Below, piece after piece: positions 37,969-46,390 of a stretch of 64,000 nucleotides of DNA. Each line of letters starts with the position of its first letter. Position 1 is the first letter of the stretch. The notes beneath the pieces are model-generated. The model saw nothing but the letters and a program-made list of their open reading frames with translations, had not been told where the DNA came from and made no database searches. Location of the stretch: positions 165,399-229,398 of the forward strand of contig CAVVYA010000013.1 in the NCBI GenBank assembly GCA_963752345.1, read 5' to 3'. The position numbers were made by a program, and so were the translations under genes. This DNA is from CAVVYA01 sp963752345 (lineage in GTDB: Bacteria > Pseudomonadota > Alphaproteobacteria > SMXQ01).

Positions 37969-38869
37969 ATGCCGCGTAAGACACAATTAGCTCCCGTACA
38001 GATGAGCTTCGAGGGAATCGGCCAACGGATAAGCGATTGCGGATATCCACCCACTCCGCATGGTCACCGAGACGATTAAGAACACTCAGAAATATGCCCA
38101 GATCGCCGCCTCCATCAGAGAGGTTGGGATCATCGAGCCGCCCATAGTTGCGCGCGACCGTGGCGAGCGGGGCAAGTACCTTCTCCTCGATGGACATCTT
38201 CGGATCGACATTCTGAGCGATATGGGTGAAACGGAGGTTGTCTGCCTGGTCTCGACCGATGACGAGGCCTTCACCTATAACCGCCGCGTCAATCGGATCG
38301 CCATCATCCAAGAGCACAAAATGATTCTGAAGGCGATCGATCGTGGCGTGGCCGAGGAGCGTCTAGCTCGGGCTCTAAACGTGAACGTGGGCGAGATCCG
38401 GCGCAAGAGCCGGCTACTGGAGGGCATTTGTCCCGAGGCGGCCGAAATCCTCAAGGACAGACATGTGCCCATTAATTCCTTCGCCGCACTCAAGAAAATG
38501 GCGCCTCTACGACAGATCGAGGCGGCCGAGCTAATGGTAGCCATGAACAAATACACGATCAGCTATGCGAGGTCCCTCCTCGCCGCCACTCCGCATGACC
38601 AACTGGCGGACGGCCTCAAACGCAAGGCCGTCAAGGGCGTGAGTGAGAATCAAATGGCGCTCATGGAGCGCGAATCGGTCAGCCTCGAGCGGGAATTCAA
38701 GATGGCCGAGCAATCATACGGCGCCGACCATCTCGACCTGGTGCTCGCCAAGGGTTTTTTGACCAAAATGCTTAGCAATGCGCGTGTGGTTCGATACCTG
38801 GCGCAGCATCACCAAGAGATCCTTACTGAGTTTCAGAAGATAGCAGAGCTGGAAAGTTCAGCGGCATAG
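37969..38869 (+). pseudogene. RepB-like plasmid partition protein (second of two), one frameshift
   Basis: Starts MPRKTQLAPVQMSFEGIGQ. The frame is broken near 38,039, where one extra T in AGCGATTGCGGATATC moves it; removing it gives DADIHPLRMVTETIKNTQKY and the rest continues open to 38869. The body has the ParB domain (IIEPPIVARD, LLDGHLRIDIL, AIIQEHKMI) and a RepB C-terminal region (LKDRHVPINSFAALKKMAP; YTISYARSLLAATP). The shift may be a sequencing error, as the remaining 269 residues are clean. Confidence 0.83.
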
Positions 38870-39163
38870 TACGACAGGCTGGCATGCAGTCGATTCGTCA
38901 CGGCCGCGCTGTGGGGACCGGACCAGATAAGCGCGGGGTCCGCAGGAGAAGCCGCACGGTTAGCGGATCTAGCTCGGAGCCCAGCAGGCGAGCGGACCGG
39001 CTTCTATGTGCCGGAGGGCGCCGACAAGTGGGACAAGGTTGAGCCGCTGCCGGCGTAGGAACGAGTTGCCGTCGATCCCCCGCCGCTATATTAAGACGGT
39101 GAAAAAATTGCGGCCGCACGAGCCGACCCGAATCACACCGATCAATTTTGCCGGATTAAAGAC
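38870..39163. other. Gap with fragments
   Basis: No intact gene. The + strand stretch ending at the TAG at 39056-39058 reads GFYVPEGADKWDKVEPLPA, which looks like the C-terminus of a lost gene that I cannot name. Confidence 0.4.
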
Positions 39164-39355
39164 GTGTGGGCCTGGCACGTCGCTGAGGGCTATTGCCCGG
39201 CTTGCGATCGAGCGGCCGTAATTCCGCATCGTCTTCTAAAACGAGGACGAAAAGAGCATGACAGGCTGGTGGATATTGAGAGAAAATTGAAATACACGAG
39301 CTGCAACGGCATAGGCGGCAGCTATTCAGGGTGCGCAGCATACCTAATTCGCTGA
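39164..39355 (+). CDS. Possible small zinc-ribbon-like protein or fragment
   Basis: 63 residues, VWAWHVAEGYCPACDRAAVI with a CxxC, then RKEHDRLVDIERKLKYTSC. It resembles short zinc-ribbon proteins with a VWAWC-type start, but the second Cys pair is not clean (SCNGIGG). It overlaps the left copy of the direct repeat. Low confidence; may be debris. The stretch from 39,356 to 39,601 has no gene, only the SOS-type box. Confidence 0.25.
   Translation: MWAWHVAEGYCPACDRAAVIPHRLLKRGRKEHDRLVDIERKLKYTSCNGIGGSYSGCAAYLIR
39195..39234. repeat. Left copy of an imperfect direct repeat flanking the defence module
   Basis: GCCCGGCTTGCGATCGAGCG and the following AATTCCGCATCGTCT recur at 55,430-55,469 in the same orientation. 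36 of 40 positions match. Weaker similarity (AATTTT.CCGG) continues about 50 bases to the left of both copies. Confidence 0.7.
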
Positions 39356-39532
39356 TCGAGGGGGAATGGAGCAAGACAGCGGGATCTAACTCAGAGGGAG
39401 GTTGGTCGGAATGGGCGACCTATGCCGGGTCGCACGGTCGCGTATCTCGGCACGGACCTACTCAGCGACCACTAACGATCAGAAAGAGCGGCGCACCCTT
39501 ATCGTCCTTAATGATCTCGAACAGCATCATTA

Positions 39533-39547
39533 GAACAAAAAAAGAAC
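39533..39547 (+). promoter_or_regulatory. SOS (LexA)-type box GAAC-N7-GAAC upstream of the modification operon
   Basis: GAAC, seven A residues and GAAC form an exact match to the alphaproteobacterial LexA site (GTTC-N7-GTTC read from the other strand). A third GAAC lies at 39,519-39,522. The box ends 54 bases before the cysteine desulfurase start, where a promoter would be. Binding is inferred from the motif only. Confidence 0.5.
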
Positions 39548-39601
39548 GCTTGCGTCCACCAACGCGGAGCGCCATTAATTCTGAAAGCTGTGAAAGGCGC
39601 T

Positions 39602-40777
39602 ATGCCCGATTCGATTTACCTCGATAATCAAGCCACGACACCCACCGATCCGCGGGTGCGTAAGGCGATGTTGCCGTTTCTCGACAATAACTTTGTTGGA
39701 AATCCACACTCCGAGCATTTTCTCGGGCGGCGTGTCGCAATGGCGGTTGAAGACGCGCGCACCAAAGTCGCTGCACTCATCGGTGCGCGCCCGCAGGAGA
39801 TCGTTTTCACTTCCGGGGCGACCGAAGCGAATAACCTCGCGCTTCAGGGCATCGCTAGATCGCCGCATCGTCGTGGTAACCACATCGTTACCTGCGCCAC
39901 CGAACATAAATGCGTCCTGGAGACCGCCGGCTATTTGGCGCGCAACGGATTCCATGTGGACATTTTGCCCGTCGGCCCGAATGGGCTCCTCGACGCCGCA
40001 GCGCTCCAAACTGCGATCACACGAGAGACCTGTCTCGTGTCGATCATGACGGCGAACAACGAAATCGGCGTGCTGCAACCGATCGAGGATATCGCGACGT
40101 TCTGTCGGTCGAACAACATCGTATTCCATACCGACGCGGCGCAAGCGGCAGGTAAGATAGCTCTGGACGTCAAGGCGTGCGGCATCGACCTGATGAGCTT
40201 GTCTGGCCACAAGCTCTATGCCCCTATTGGCGTGGGGGCGCTCTATATCTCCGAGGAAAGCCCGGTCGTTCCGGAACCTCTGCTCTGGGGAGGCGGCCAA
40301 GAGCGTGGCTTTCGATCAGGAACCATTTCGCCTTCGCTGAGCGTCGCATTCGGAGTGGCCTGTGCCATCGCGCGCGATGAACTCGAACAGGATGCGCGAG
40401 CCGCCGTCGCGCTCAGCAGTCTTTTTCTCGAGATTCTTCTCGCGCGCTGTCCCGATGCTCGCGTGAATGGTGACCGGAATCGTCGCCTTCCTGGCAATCT
40501 GAGTATTACGTTTCCGGGGTGCGACTCTGATCGGATTGTGGGCGCATTACAGCCAGACATTGCCTTGTCAACGAACGCTGCGTGTAGCGCCGGCGTCTTG
40601 CAACCGTCGCATGTCCTATTAGCTATGGGCCTGAGCGAATTCGAGGCCGCAAGCACACTGCGCGTTGGGTTCGGTCGGTTCAACACCTGCGCGGAAATTG
40701 AGGTCGCGGCCGAACGCCTCGCAGGCGTGGTGAATTGCATCCGCGACGGCAAGGCATTGGAAATCGCGGCAGTGTAG
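39602..40777 (+). CDS. sspA: Cysteine desulfurase, SspA/DndA-like
   Basis: PLP enzyme that takes sulfur from cysteine and passes it as a persulfide to the DNA-sulfur machinery. MPDSIYLDNQATTPTDPRV opens the IscS/NifS fold. EIVFTSGATEANNLALQG, TATEHKCVLE-like (CATEHKCVLETA), the PLP Lys in MSLSGHKLYAPIGVGALY and the RSGT in ERGFRSGT are standard. The catalytic Cys is in STNAACSAGVLQPS. 391 residues. I chose the ATG at 39602 with AAGG upstream. First gene of the + strand operon. Alone it could be a housekeeping IscS, but the neighbours point to phosphorothioation. Confidence 0.85.
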   Translation: MPDSIYLDNQATTPTDPRVRKAMLPFLDNNFVGNPHSEHFLGRRVAMAVEDARTKVAALIGARPQEIVFTSGATEANNLALQGIARSPHRRGNHIVTCATEHKCVLETAGYLARNGFHVDILPVGPNGLLDAAALQTAITRETCLVSIMTANNEIGVLQPIEDIATFCRSNNIVFHTDAAQAAGKIALDVKACGIDLMSLSGHKLYAPIGVGALYISEESPVVPEPLLWGGGQERGFRSGTISPSLSVAFGVACAIARDELEQDARAAVALSSLFLEILLARCPDARVNGDRNRRLPGNLSITFPGCDSDRIVGALQPDIALSTNAACSAGVLQPSHVLLAMGLSEFEAASTLRVGFGRFNTCAEIEVAAERLAGVVNCIRDGKALEIAAV

Positions 40778-40820
40778 CCGGAGGCGGTAGCAGCAAGGTT
40801 TTACGAGCCGATTCGCTTGC

Positions 40821-40841
40821 TACTGGATGATCCGTCCAGTA
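40821..40841. promoter_or_regulatory. Perfect inverted repeat just before the DUF4007 gene start
   Basis: TACTGGA and TCCAGTA are separated by TGATCCG and end two bases before the ATG at 40844. A hairpin here would cover the ribosome-binding region, and no clear ribosome-binding site is visible, so translation may be controlled. It could also be an operator. Confidence 0.45.
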
Positions 40842-40843
40842 AC

Positions 40844-41791
40844 ATGGCGAGGATGTTGCGGGGGGCAATCACAGATAGCAAGTTCAAAGGGCAGTTCTCC
40901 GGACACGAGACCTTCCCGCTGCGGCACCTTTGGCTTCGCAAAGCCTTCGATGCGGTCGAATCCGGCGCGCCACGAACCATCTTCAGCAGTCCCGAGTCTA
41001 TCGTGACGTTTGGTGTCGGGAAAAACATGGCGCTCGCGATTCGTCATTGGGCGCTAGCCTGCGGGATCATTGAGGAGAAAGGGCCGCGGGTCGGTGCGAC
41101 CGAACTCGGCCAAAGCCTGTTCGGCGGCGAACGTCCGTGGGACCCTTACATGGAAAGGCCGGCGACCACTTGGCTCGTGCAGTGGCAGGTCGCCGGCGAT
41201 CCGAGAATGACAACCACTTGGTATTGGGCCTTCAACCATTTAGCGGCGCAGACATTCGATCATGACGCCTTGAGCGCATCGATTCTGCAATATGCCCGCG
41301 CGCGGCAATGGTCGCGCATTGCCGAGAAAACTGTGATGCGGGATGTCGAATGCTTCATCCGCAGTTACGTTCCGCGCGCAGACAAGACGACTGGTGAAGA
41401 CGCGTTGGAGCCCGTCTTGGCCGAGCTCGGTCTCATCCGGCCGGTCGTAGGCCGCCTCTACGAATTTCGGCGAGGCCCCAAGCCGAGCCTACCAGATGGC
41501 GTCTTCGCCTACGCGCTGAACGCGTTTTGGAACCGGCACGCTCCAGCCGCGGCCACCTTGTCCGTAGAGGCCATCACCTACGAACCGGGTTCACCCGGGC
41601 GCGTCTTCAAACTCGACGAGAACTCCATTGTTGAGCGACTCACCGCAATGGAAGACGTGACGCGCGGCCGAGTCGTTTGGTCGGACACGGCAGGCGTGCG
41701 TCAGGTCCTTCGAGTCAAACCGGTCTCCAACCCACTCGGGCTTCTGGCCAGCGCATATCGTGCTGAAAACGACCGGCGGCGAGCCGCATGA
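40844..41791 (+). CDS. sspB: DUF4007 family protein, SspB-like
   Basis: The N-terminus KFKGQFSGHETFPLRHLWLR is the DUF4007 signature; SIVTFGVGKNMALAIRHWAL and RPATTWLVQWQVAG follow. In single-strand phosphorothioation systems the B component is a DUF4007-type protein reported to nick DNA so that sulfur can be inserted; I recall this from the SspABCD literature and did not check it. 315 residues. Start could be 40844 or the ATG at 40853. Its stop overlaps the ATPase start (ATGA at 41788). Confidence 0.78.
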   Translation: MARMLRGAITDSKFKGQFSGHETFPLRHLWLRKAFDAVESGAPRTIFSSPESIVTFGVGKNMALAIRHWALACGIIEEKGPRVGATELGQSLFGGERPWDPYMERPATTWLVQWQVAGDPRMTTTWYWAFNHLAAQTFDHDALSASILQYARARQWSRIAEKTVMRDVECFIRSYVPRADKTTGEDALEPVLAELGLIRPVVGRLYEFRRGPKPSLPDGVFAYALNAFWNRHAPAAATLSVEAITYEPGSPGRVFKLDENSIVERLTAMEDVTRGRVVWSDTAGVRQVLRVKPVSNPLGLLASAYRAENDRRRAA

Positions 41792-44700
41792 CGCTCGCCG
41801 ATCACGTCTCGATTTCCCGCCGCTTCCAACGGTCCATCCGGCTCGATAGCGATTTCGCGCGTGTGGACGCGGTGCAGGGATTTGTCTGTCAGCGATCGGC
41901 AGCTGATGGACTTCTTAGTATGGCAAGCCACATAACGCAGACCGCCCAACGTGCCTTCACCTGGACAGGTCCCTACGGCGGCGGCAAGTCGAGCTTGGCG
42001 GTGAGTCTGGCCGGTCTGCTTGGACCGAAAGGCCCGATACGGACCGTCGCATCGGCAGCACTCGGCGCGGCCGTCGCGCAAGAGCTGCTGGACACCTACC
42101 AGCCAAGCCGAAACGGGTGGCTCGTTGTGCCGGTTGTGGGCCGCCGCGCCGATCCGGTCGGCGACATCGCCTCCGCCCTAGAGCAAGCCCGCAGGCGGGA
42201 AGGGGCGACGCGCGGAAGGCCACGAAGCGACGTGAAGAGCGCGCGCGAGCTCATCGACAGGCTTGTGCAAGAAGCCGAGGTCCGACCGCGTGACGGCGTT
42301 TTGCTCATTATCGACGAGATGGGGAAGTTTCTCGAAGGCGCTGCAGCGGACGGTGCCGACATCTATTTCTTCCAGGAACTCGCTGAGGCCGCTGCGCGAG
42401 CGCGCGGCCGTCTCGTCGTCGTCGGCATTCTTCACCAAGCCTTCGAGCAATATGCAAGTCGCCTTGGGCGGGACGCGCGCGACGAATGGGCGAAGATTCA
42501 AGGACGGTTTGTGGATGTGCCGCTTATCGCGGGCGTCGACGAGATTGTCGATCTGTTGGGCCGCGCCATCGTGTCGGAACGGAGCCACACCAAAACCGCC
42601 TATTCCGCCGAGGTGATCGCGCAATCGATCCGGTCACGGCGCCCGGGCATGCCAGCGGACTTAGCGGCCCGTCTGGACAAATGCTGGCCGTTGCACCCGG
42701 TCACGGCCGTCATGCTTGGTCCGATGTCCCGTCGACGATTCGGCCAAAATGAGCGCAGCGTGTTTGGCTTTCTGACCTCCGCTGAACCCGGCGGCTTTCG
42801 GGACTTTCTACGCGAGATGCCGGCTACGACAGGCGAGCTTTTCGGTCCTGACCGGTTTTGGGATTACCTGCGCATCAATCTGGAGCCTGCGATCTTGGCG
42901 TCAAATGACAGCCATCGCTGGGCACAGGGAGCCGACGCGATCGAGCGCTGCGAGGCGCGCGGGACCGCGCTTCATGTCAAGCTGGCCAAAGCCATCGCGC
43001 TGATCGAAATGTTCCGAAACGGCTCCGGCGTGGCGGCCGATCGCGCGACGCTCACAGCCTGCATTCCAGATGCCGCACCGGCCGTCATAGACGCTACATT
43101 AGCCGACTTGGAGCGGTGGTCAGTCATCGTATTCCGAAAGCATCTGGACGCATGGGCGATCTTTGCCGGCAGCGATTTCGATATTGACGGAGCAGTTGCT
43201 TCCGCTGCCGCACAAGCCTCCGGTCTTGACCTGGGGCGTCTTGCGCGTCTCATGGGCCTGCAACCTGTCCTCGCCAAACGCCATTACCACGAGACGGGCA
43301 GCCTGCGCTGGTTCCAGACCGAGCTCGTCCACGTCGCGGACCTTGGCCGGAAAGTCGATCGGGCCGGAGATGCCGCAGGCCATTTCGTCTTGGCCATTCC
43401 GGCCGATGAGGAGCAGCGAAAGACTGCCTTGGCGGATTGCCGCGCGGCGTCGGAAAGGGCGAGCGAGCAACTGGTCGCTGTCGGTCTGCCGCGCAATGCT
43501 TGGCGGCTCCGCGAGTTGGGAAGCGAACTCGTCGCGCTTGAAGCGGTGCGTACCGAGTCGTCCCGAACTCGACGGTGACAGGGTCGCCAGACGCGAGATC
43601 GCTGCCCGGATCGCGGCAGTGTCCGCCGAGTTCGATGAAGAGCTACGCGCGGGATTCGCCGACGCCGATTGGCATGTCGCCGGTGAGCGTATTCAACTGC
43701 CCGCGGGTGCCAGTCTCTCGCGGCTTGCCTCCGATCTCGCCGACCGCCGGTTTAGCCAGGCACCACGCGTCCACAGTGAGCTGGTCAATCGTGAGAGGCC
43801 GTCCAGCAACACCCAGGCAGGCGTTCGCGCCCTGATGCACGCGATGGTTTCGGCGGCCGACAAGCCAGGCCTCGGAATTGAAGGCTTCCCGGTCGAGCGC
43901 GGGCTGTACAGCACGGTGCTCGCTGCCGCGGGATTGCACCACAAATCCGGTGAATCCTACGGCTTCAGCAGGCCCACCAACAGTCGCATTGGGCAGACTT
44001 ATAAGCCTGCCTGGGAAGCAGCCGAGGCGCTGTTTACCCGGGAACAAGGCCCGGTTCCGCTCGGGCATTTGTACCGCCTTTGGGCGGCACCGCCGTTCGG
44101 GATCCGCCGCGGTCTGATGCCTCTTCTGGCGCTCGCCTTCGTCATGGCCAACCGTCATCGTTTGGCGCTTTACGGCGAAGGCAAGTTTCAAGCGGAGATC
44201 GACGACTACCTCGTCGACATCCTATTGCAGGACGAAGATCTTGTCGCGCTCCGGCGCGTGGACGTGGACGCCTTCCGCGGGGCGATCCTCGAGAGCGTGG
44301 CTCGCGCGGTCAAGAAGGCGACGGGCCAAGGCTGCCCGCCCGAGCCCTTGGAGGTGGCCCGCCGCTTGGTCCGCTTTGCGCGCGATCTCCCTCCCTGGAG
44401 CCAGAAGACGCTGAGCCTGTCCGCTGCGACGGCCGAAGTGCGCCGCGTCCTTCTGCGGGCGGACGATCCGCACAAGGCGCTCTTTGTCGATATCCCTGCG
44501 ATATTCGGCGACGGCGACGCCCCGGCGACTGCGGCCGGCATCGAGACTGCGCTGCGCGAGTTGAGCGACGCGTATCCCAAGATGATGGCCGAGCTTTCGC
44601 AGAAAATGTTGAATGCGTTGGGCCAAGCGCAGGATGATTTTGCGGAGCTTCATGAGCGTGCTCGCGTTGTGGCGGACCTGACGGGCGACCTGCGCGTCGA

Positions 44701-45112
44701 CGCATTCGCCGGTCGGCTGGCAAGCTATCGCGGCCAGATTCCCGAGATCGAAGCGATCGCTAGCCTCGCGATCAATCGGCCGCCACGCGACTGGACGGAC
44801 CGCGACCCAGATCAGGCCGCGCTGGCGCTGGCCGACTTTGCCCTCAAGTTTCGCCGCGCCGAAACGCTCGCGCGCGTTAAGGGTCGCCGGCCAACACGCG
44901 AGGCGATAGCGCTCATCATCGGCACCGGCGAAGCCGGGCAGGAGTTCGTGGAGGAATTCGAGATTGCGGAACGGGACCGACCGAAAGTGAAGGCCCTTGC
45001 CCGGGCGCTTCATAAGGTGCTCGCCCAATCGGGTGCAGATCGCAATGTCGCTTTAGCAGCCTTGGCCGAGACCGGTCTCGATGCGTTGGCGCCCCGAGAG
45101 AAGGTGGGCTAA
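41788..45112 (+). pseudogene. sspC: Large P-loop ATPase, SspC-like, split by one frameshift
   Basis: The first frame (41,788-43,578) has Walker A GPYGGGKSS (residues 61-69) and Walker B VLLIIDEMGKFL, then QGRFVDVPLIAGVDEIVDLL. It stops in SSRTRR just after VALEAVRTES. One extra base in GAGTCGTCCCG near 43,560 explains this: without it the frame reads TESPELDGDRVARRE and stays open to 45112, giving about 1,107 residues. The second part (GFPVERGLYSTVLAAAGLH; PPFGIRRGLMPLLALAFVMA) is like the C-terminal region of large phage-defence ATPases. Expected to power or control the modification reaction. Three bases separate it from the next gene. Confidence 0.8.
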
Positions 45113-45115
45113 CGT

Positions 45116-45940
45116 ATGGAGCGACACGTCTTGGGAATCTCCGGCGGGCGGGATAGCGCTGCGCTCGCCGTGCTGATGCGGCAAACCCGGCCCGACCTGG
45201 CGATCGAATATTTTTTCACTGACACCGGCAAGGAGCTGCCGGAAGTCTACGATTTCCTAGGCCGATTGGAAGGATTCCTTGGCGCACCGATCCAGCGGCT
45301 CAATCCGGACCGCGATTTCGATTTTTGGCTGCGGGAGTACAACAATTTCCTCCCCTCTCCTCGCACGCGTTGGTGCACCCGGCAGCTTAAACTGCGACCG
45401 TTCGAGCGATGGATTCGCCCCGACCTCGACGCGGGTACGACGATCTTCAGCTATGTCGCAATCCGCTCGGACGAGCCCCATCGCGAAGGCCTGATAGCTA
45501 CACATCCGAACCTGCAAGTCGTGCTACCATTGCGCGAGCATGGCATCGACAAGAAGGGTGTCATCGATCTGCTTGATGCGGCCGGTGTTGGACTGCCGGA
45601 CTATTATCGCTGGCGCTCCCGCAGCGGCTGCACGTTCTGCTTCTTCCAGCAGAAGATCGAATGGGTGAACCTAATGCGGGAACACCCTAAGGCATTCGAA
45701 GAAGCCAAACGTTACGAGAAGACTGCGCTCGAGCACGGCTCGCCATTCACTTGGAGTGATCGGGAATCCCTCGATAAGCTAGCTGATCCAGCGCGGGTCG
45801 AACAAATCGAACGCGAGCATAAGGCACGGATGGATCGCTTGAAAGCGCGCATGCGCCCAAACGCGCTAAGGCCGGCCGAGCCCGTCGACGAAGTGCTATT
45901 CGAGGACGAGGGGGGCGGTTGCCTCATTTGTCACAAATAA
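45116..45940 (+). CDS. sspD: PAPS reductase-like DNA sulfurtransferase, SspD/DndC-like
   Basis: ATP-pyrophosphatase of the phosphoadenosine phosphosulfate reductase family; DndC and SspD activate the DNA phosphate and insert sulfur. The PP-loop is GISGGRDSAALAVLM (residues 7-21). YFFTDTGKELPEVYDFLGRL, the Cys in TRWCTRQLKLRPFERWI, and SGCTFCFFQQKIEWVNLM follow. A C-terminal GGGCLICHK adds two more Cys that could hold an iron-sulfur cluster. 274 residues, intact. Last core gene of the modification operon; the small membrane protein gene starts 23 bases later. Confidence 0.87.
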   Translation: MERHVLGISGGRDSAALAVLMRQTRPDLAIEYFFTDTGKELPEVYDFLGRLEGFLGAPIQRLNPDRDFDFWLREYNNFLPSPRTRWCTRQLKLRPFERWIRPDLDAGTTIFSYVAIRSDEPHREGLIATHPNLQVVLPLREHGIDKKGVIDLLDAAGVGLPDYYRWRSRSGCTFCFFQQKIEWVNLMREHPKAFEEAKRYEKTALEHGSPFTWSDRESLDKLADPARVEQIEREHKARMDRLKARMRPNALRPAEPVDEVLFEDEGGGCLICHK

Positions 45941-45962
45941 TAAGAACCTGCCGAGGCGCACC

Positions 45963-46353
45963 ATGACAGAAATCACCCAAGCGGCAATCTACAAGGAGCA
46001 ATACGCCCATTTCCGCGCGATGAATGACATCCTCTACAAGAATTCCTCCGTTGTTCACCGCCGTCCTAGGTGGGCTTTGGTATTTTGCGGTCGTCAATCT
46101 CGAAAAGGACAAGTGGATTTCCTGTGCCGTTTTCACGTTTGCGGCGGTTGCGAGCGTGTGTTTCATCAACGTGATGCAGCGCTTTCGCATGGCGTTCAAT
46201 TCGTACATCGACAATCTCAATCAAATGGACGGCGACATGAAGGTCTCGATCAAGCCCTCTTGTCTGCCGTCAACAATCGCCACCGTCCAACTTCTGCTCT
46301 GGGCGGCCGCTGTGGTCTCCGTGCTTGGCGTGTTTTTCGCCGCTCACCGCTAA
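45963..46353 (+). pseudogene. Three-helix membrane protein downstream of sspD, one frameshift
   Basis: From 45963 the frame reads MTEITQAAIYKEQYAHFRAM and NDILYK, then breaks near 46,038. Removing one A from TACAAGAATTCC gives LYKIPPLFTAVLGGLWYFAV and an open frame to 46353, about 129 residues. Three hydrophobic helices follow: LFTAVLGGLWYFAVVN, ISCAVFTFAAVASVCFINVM and TIATVQLLLWAAAVVSVLGV. The layout (YKEQYAHFR amphipathic start, paired helices, third helix) recalls SLATT/RipA-like small membrane proteins tied to defence loci; family not proven. It sits exactly at the convergent junction of the modification and restriction operons. Confidence 0.6.
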
Positions 46354-46390
46354 GCGCTGCCGGCGTAGACTGGCAACACGGATCATCAGG

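Noticed and set aside
39602..45940. Type 4 BREX as an alternative reading of the modification operon
   Set aside because: A PAPS-reductase protein and a large ATPase occur there too, but no PglZ or BrxL-like gene is present, whereas DUF4007, desulfurase and an FGH-type cassette are.
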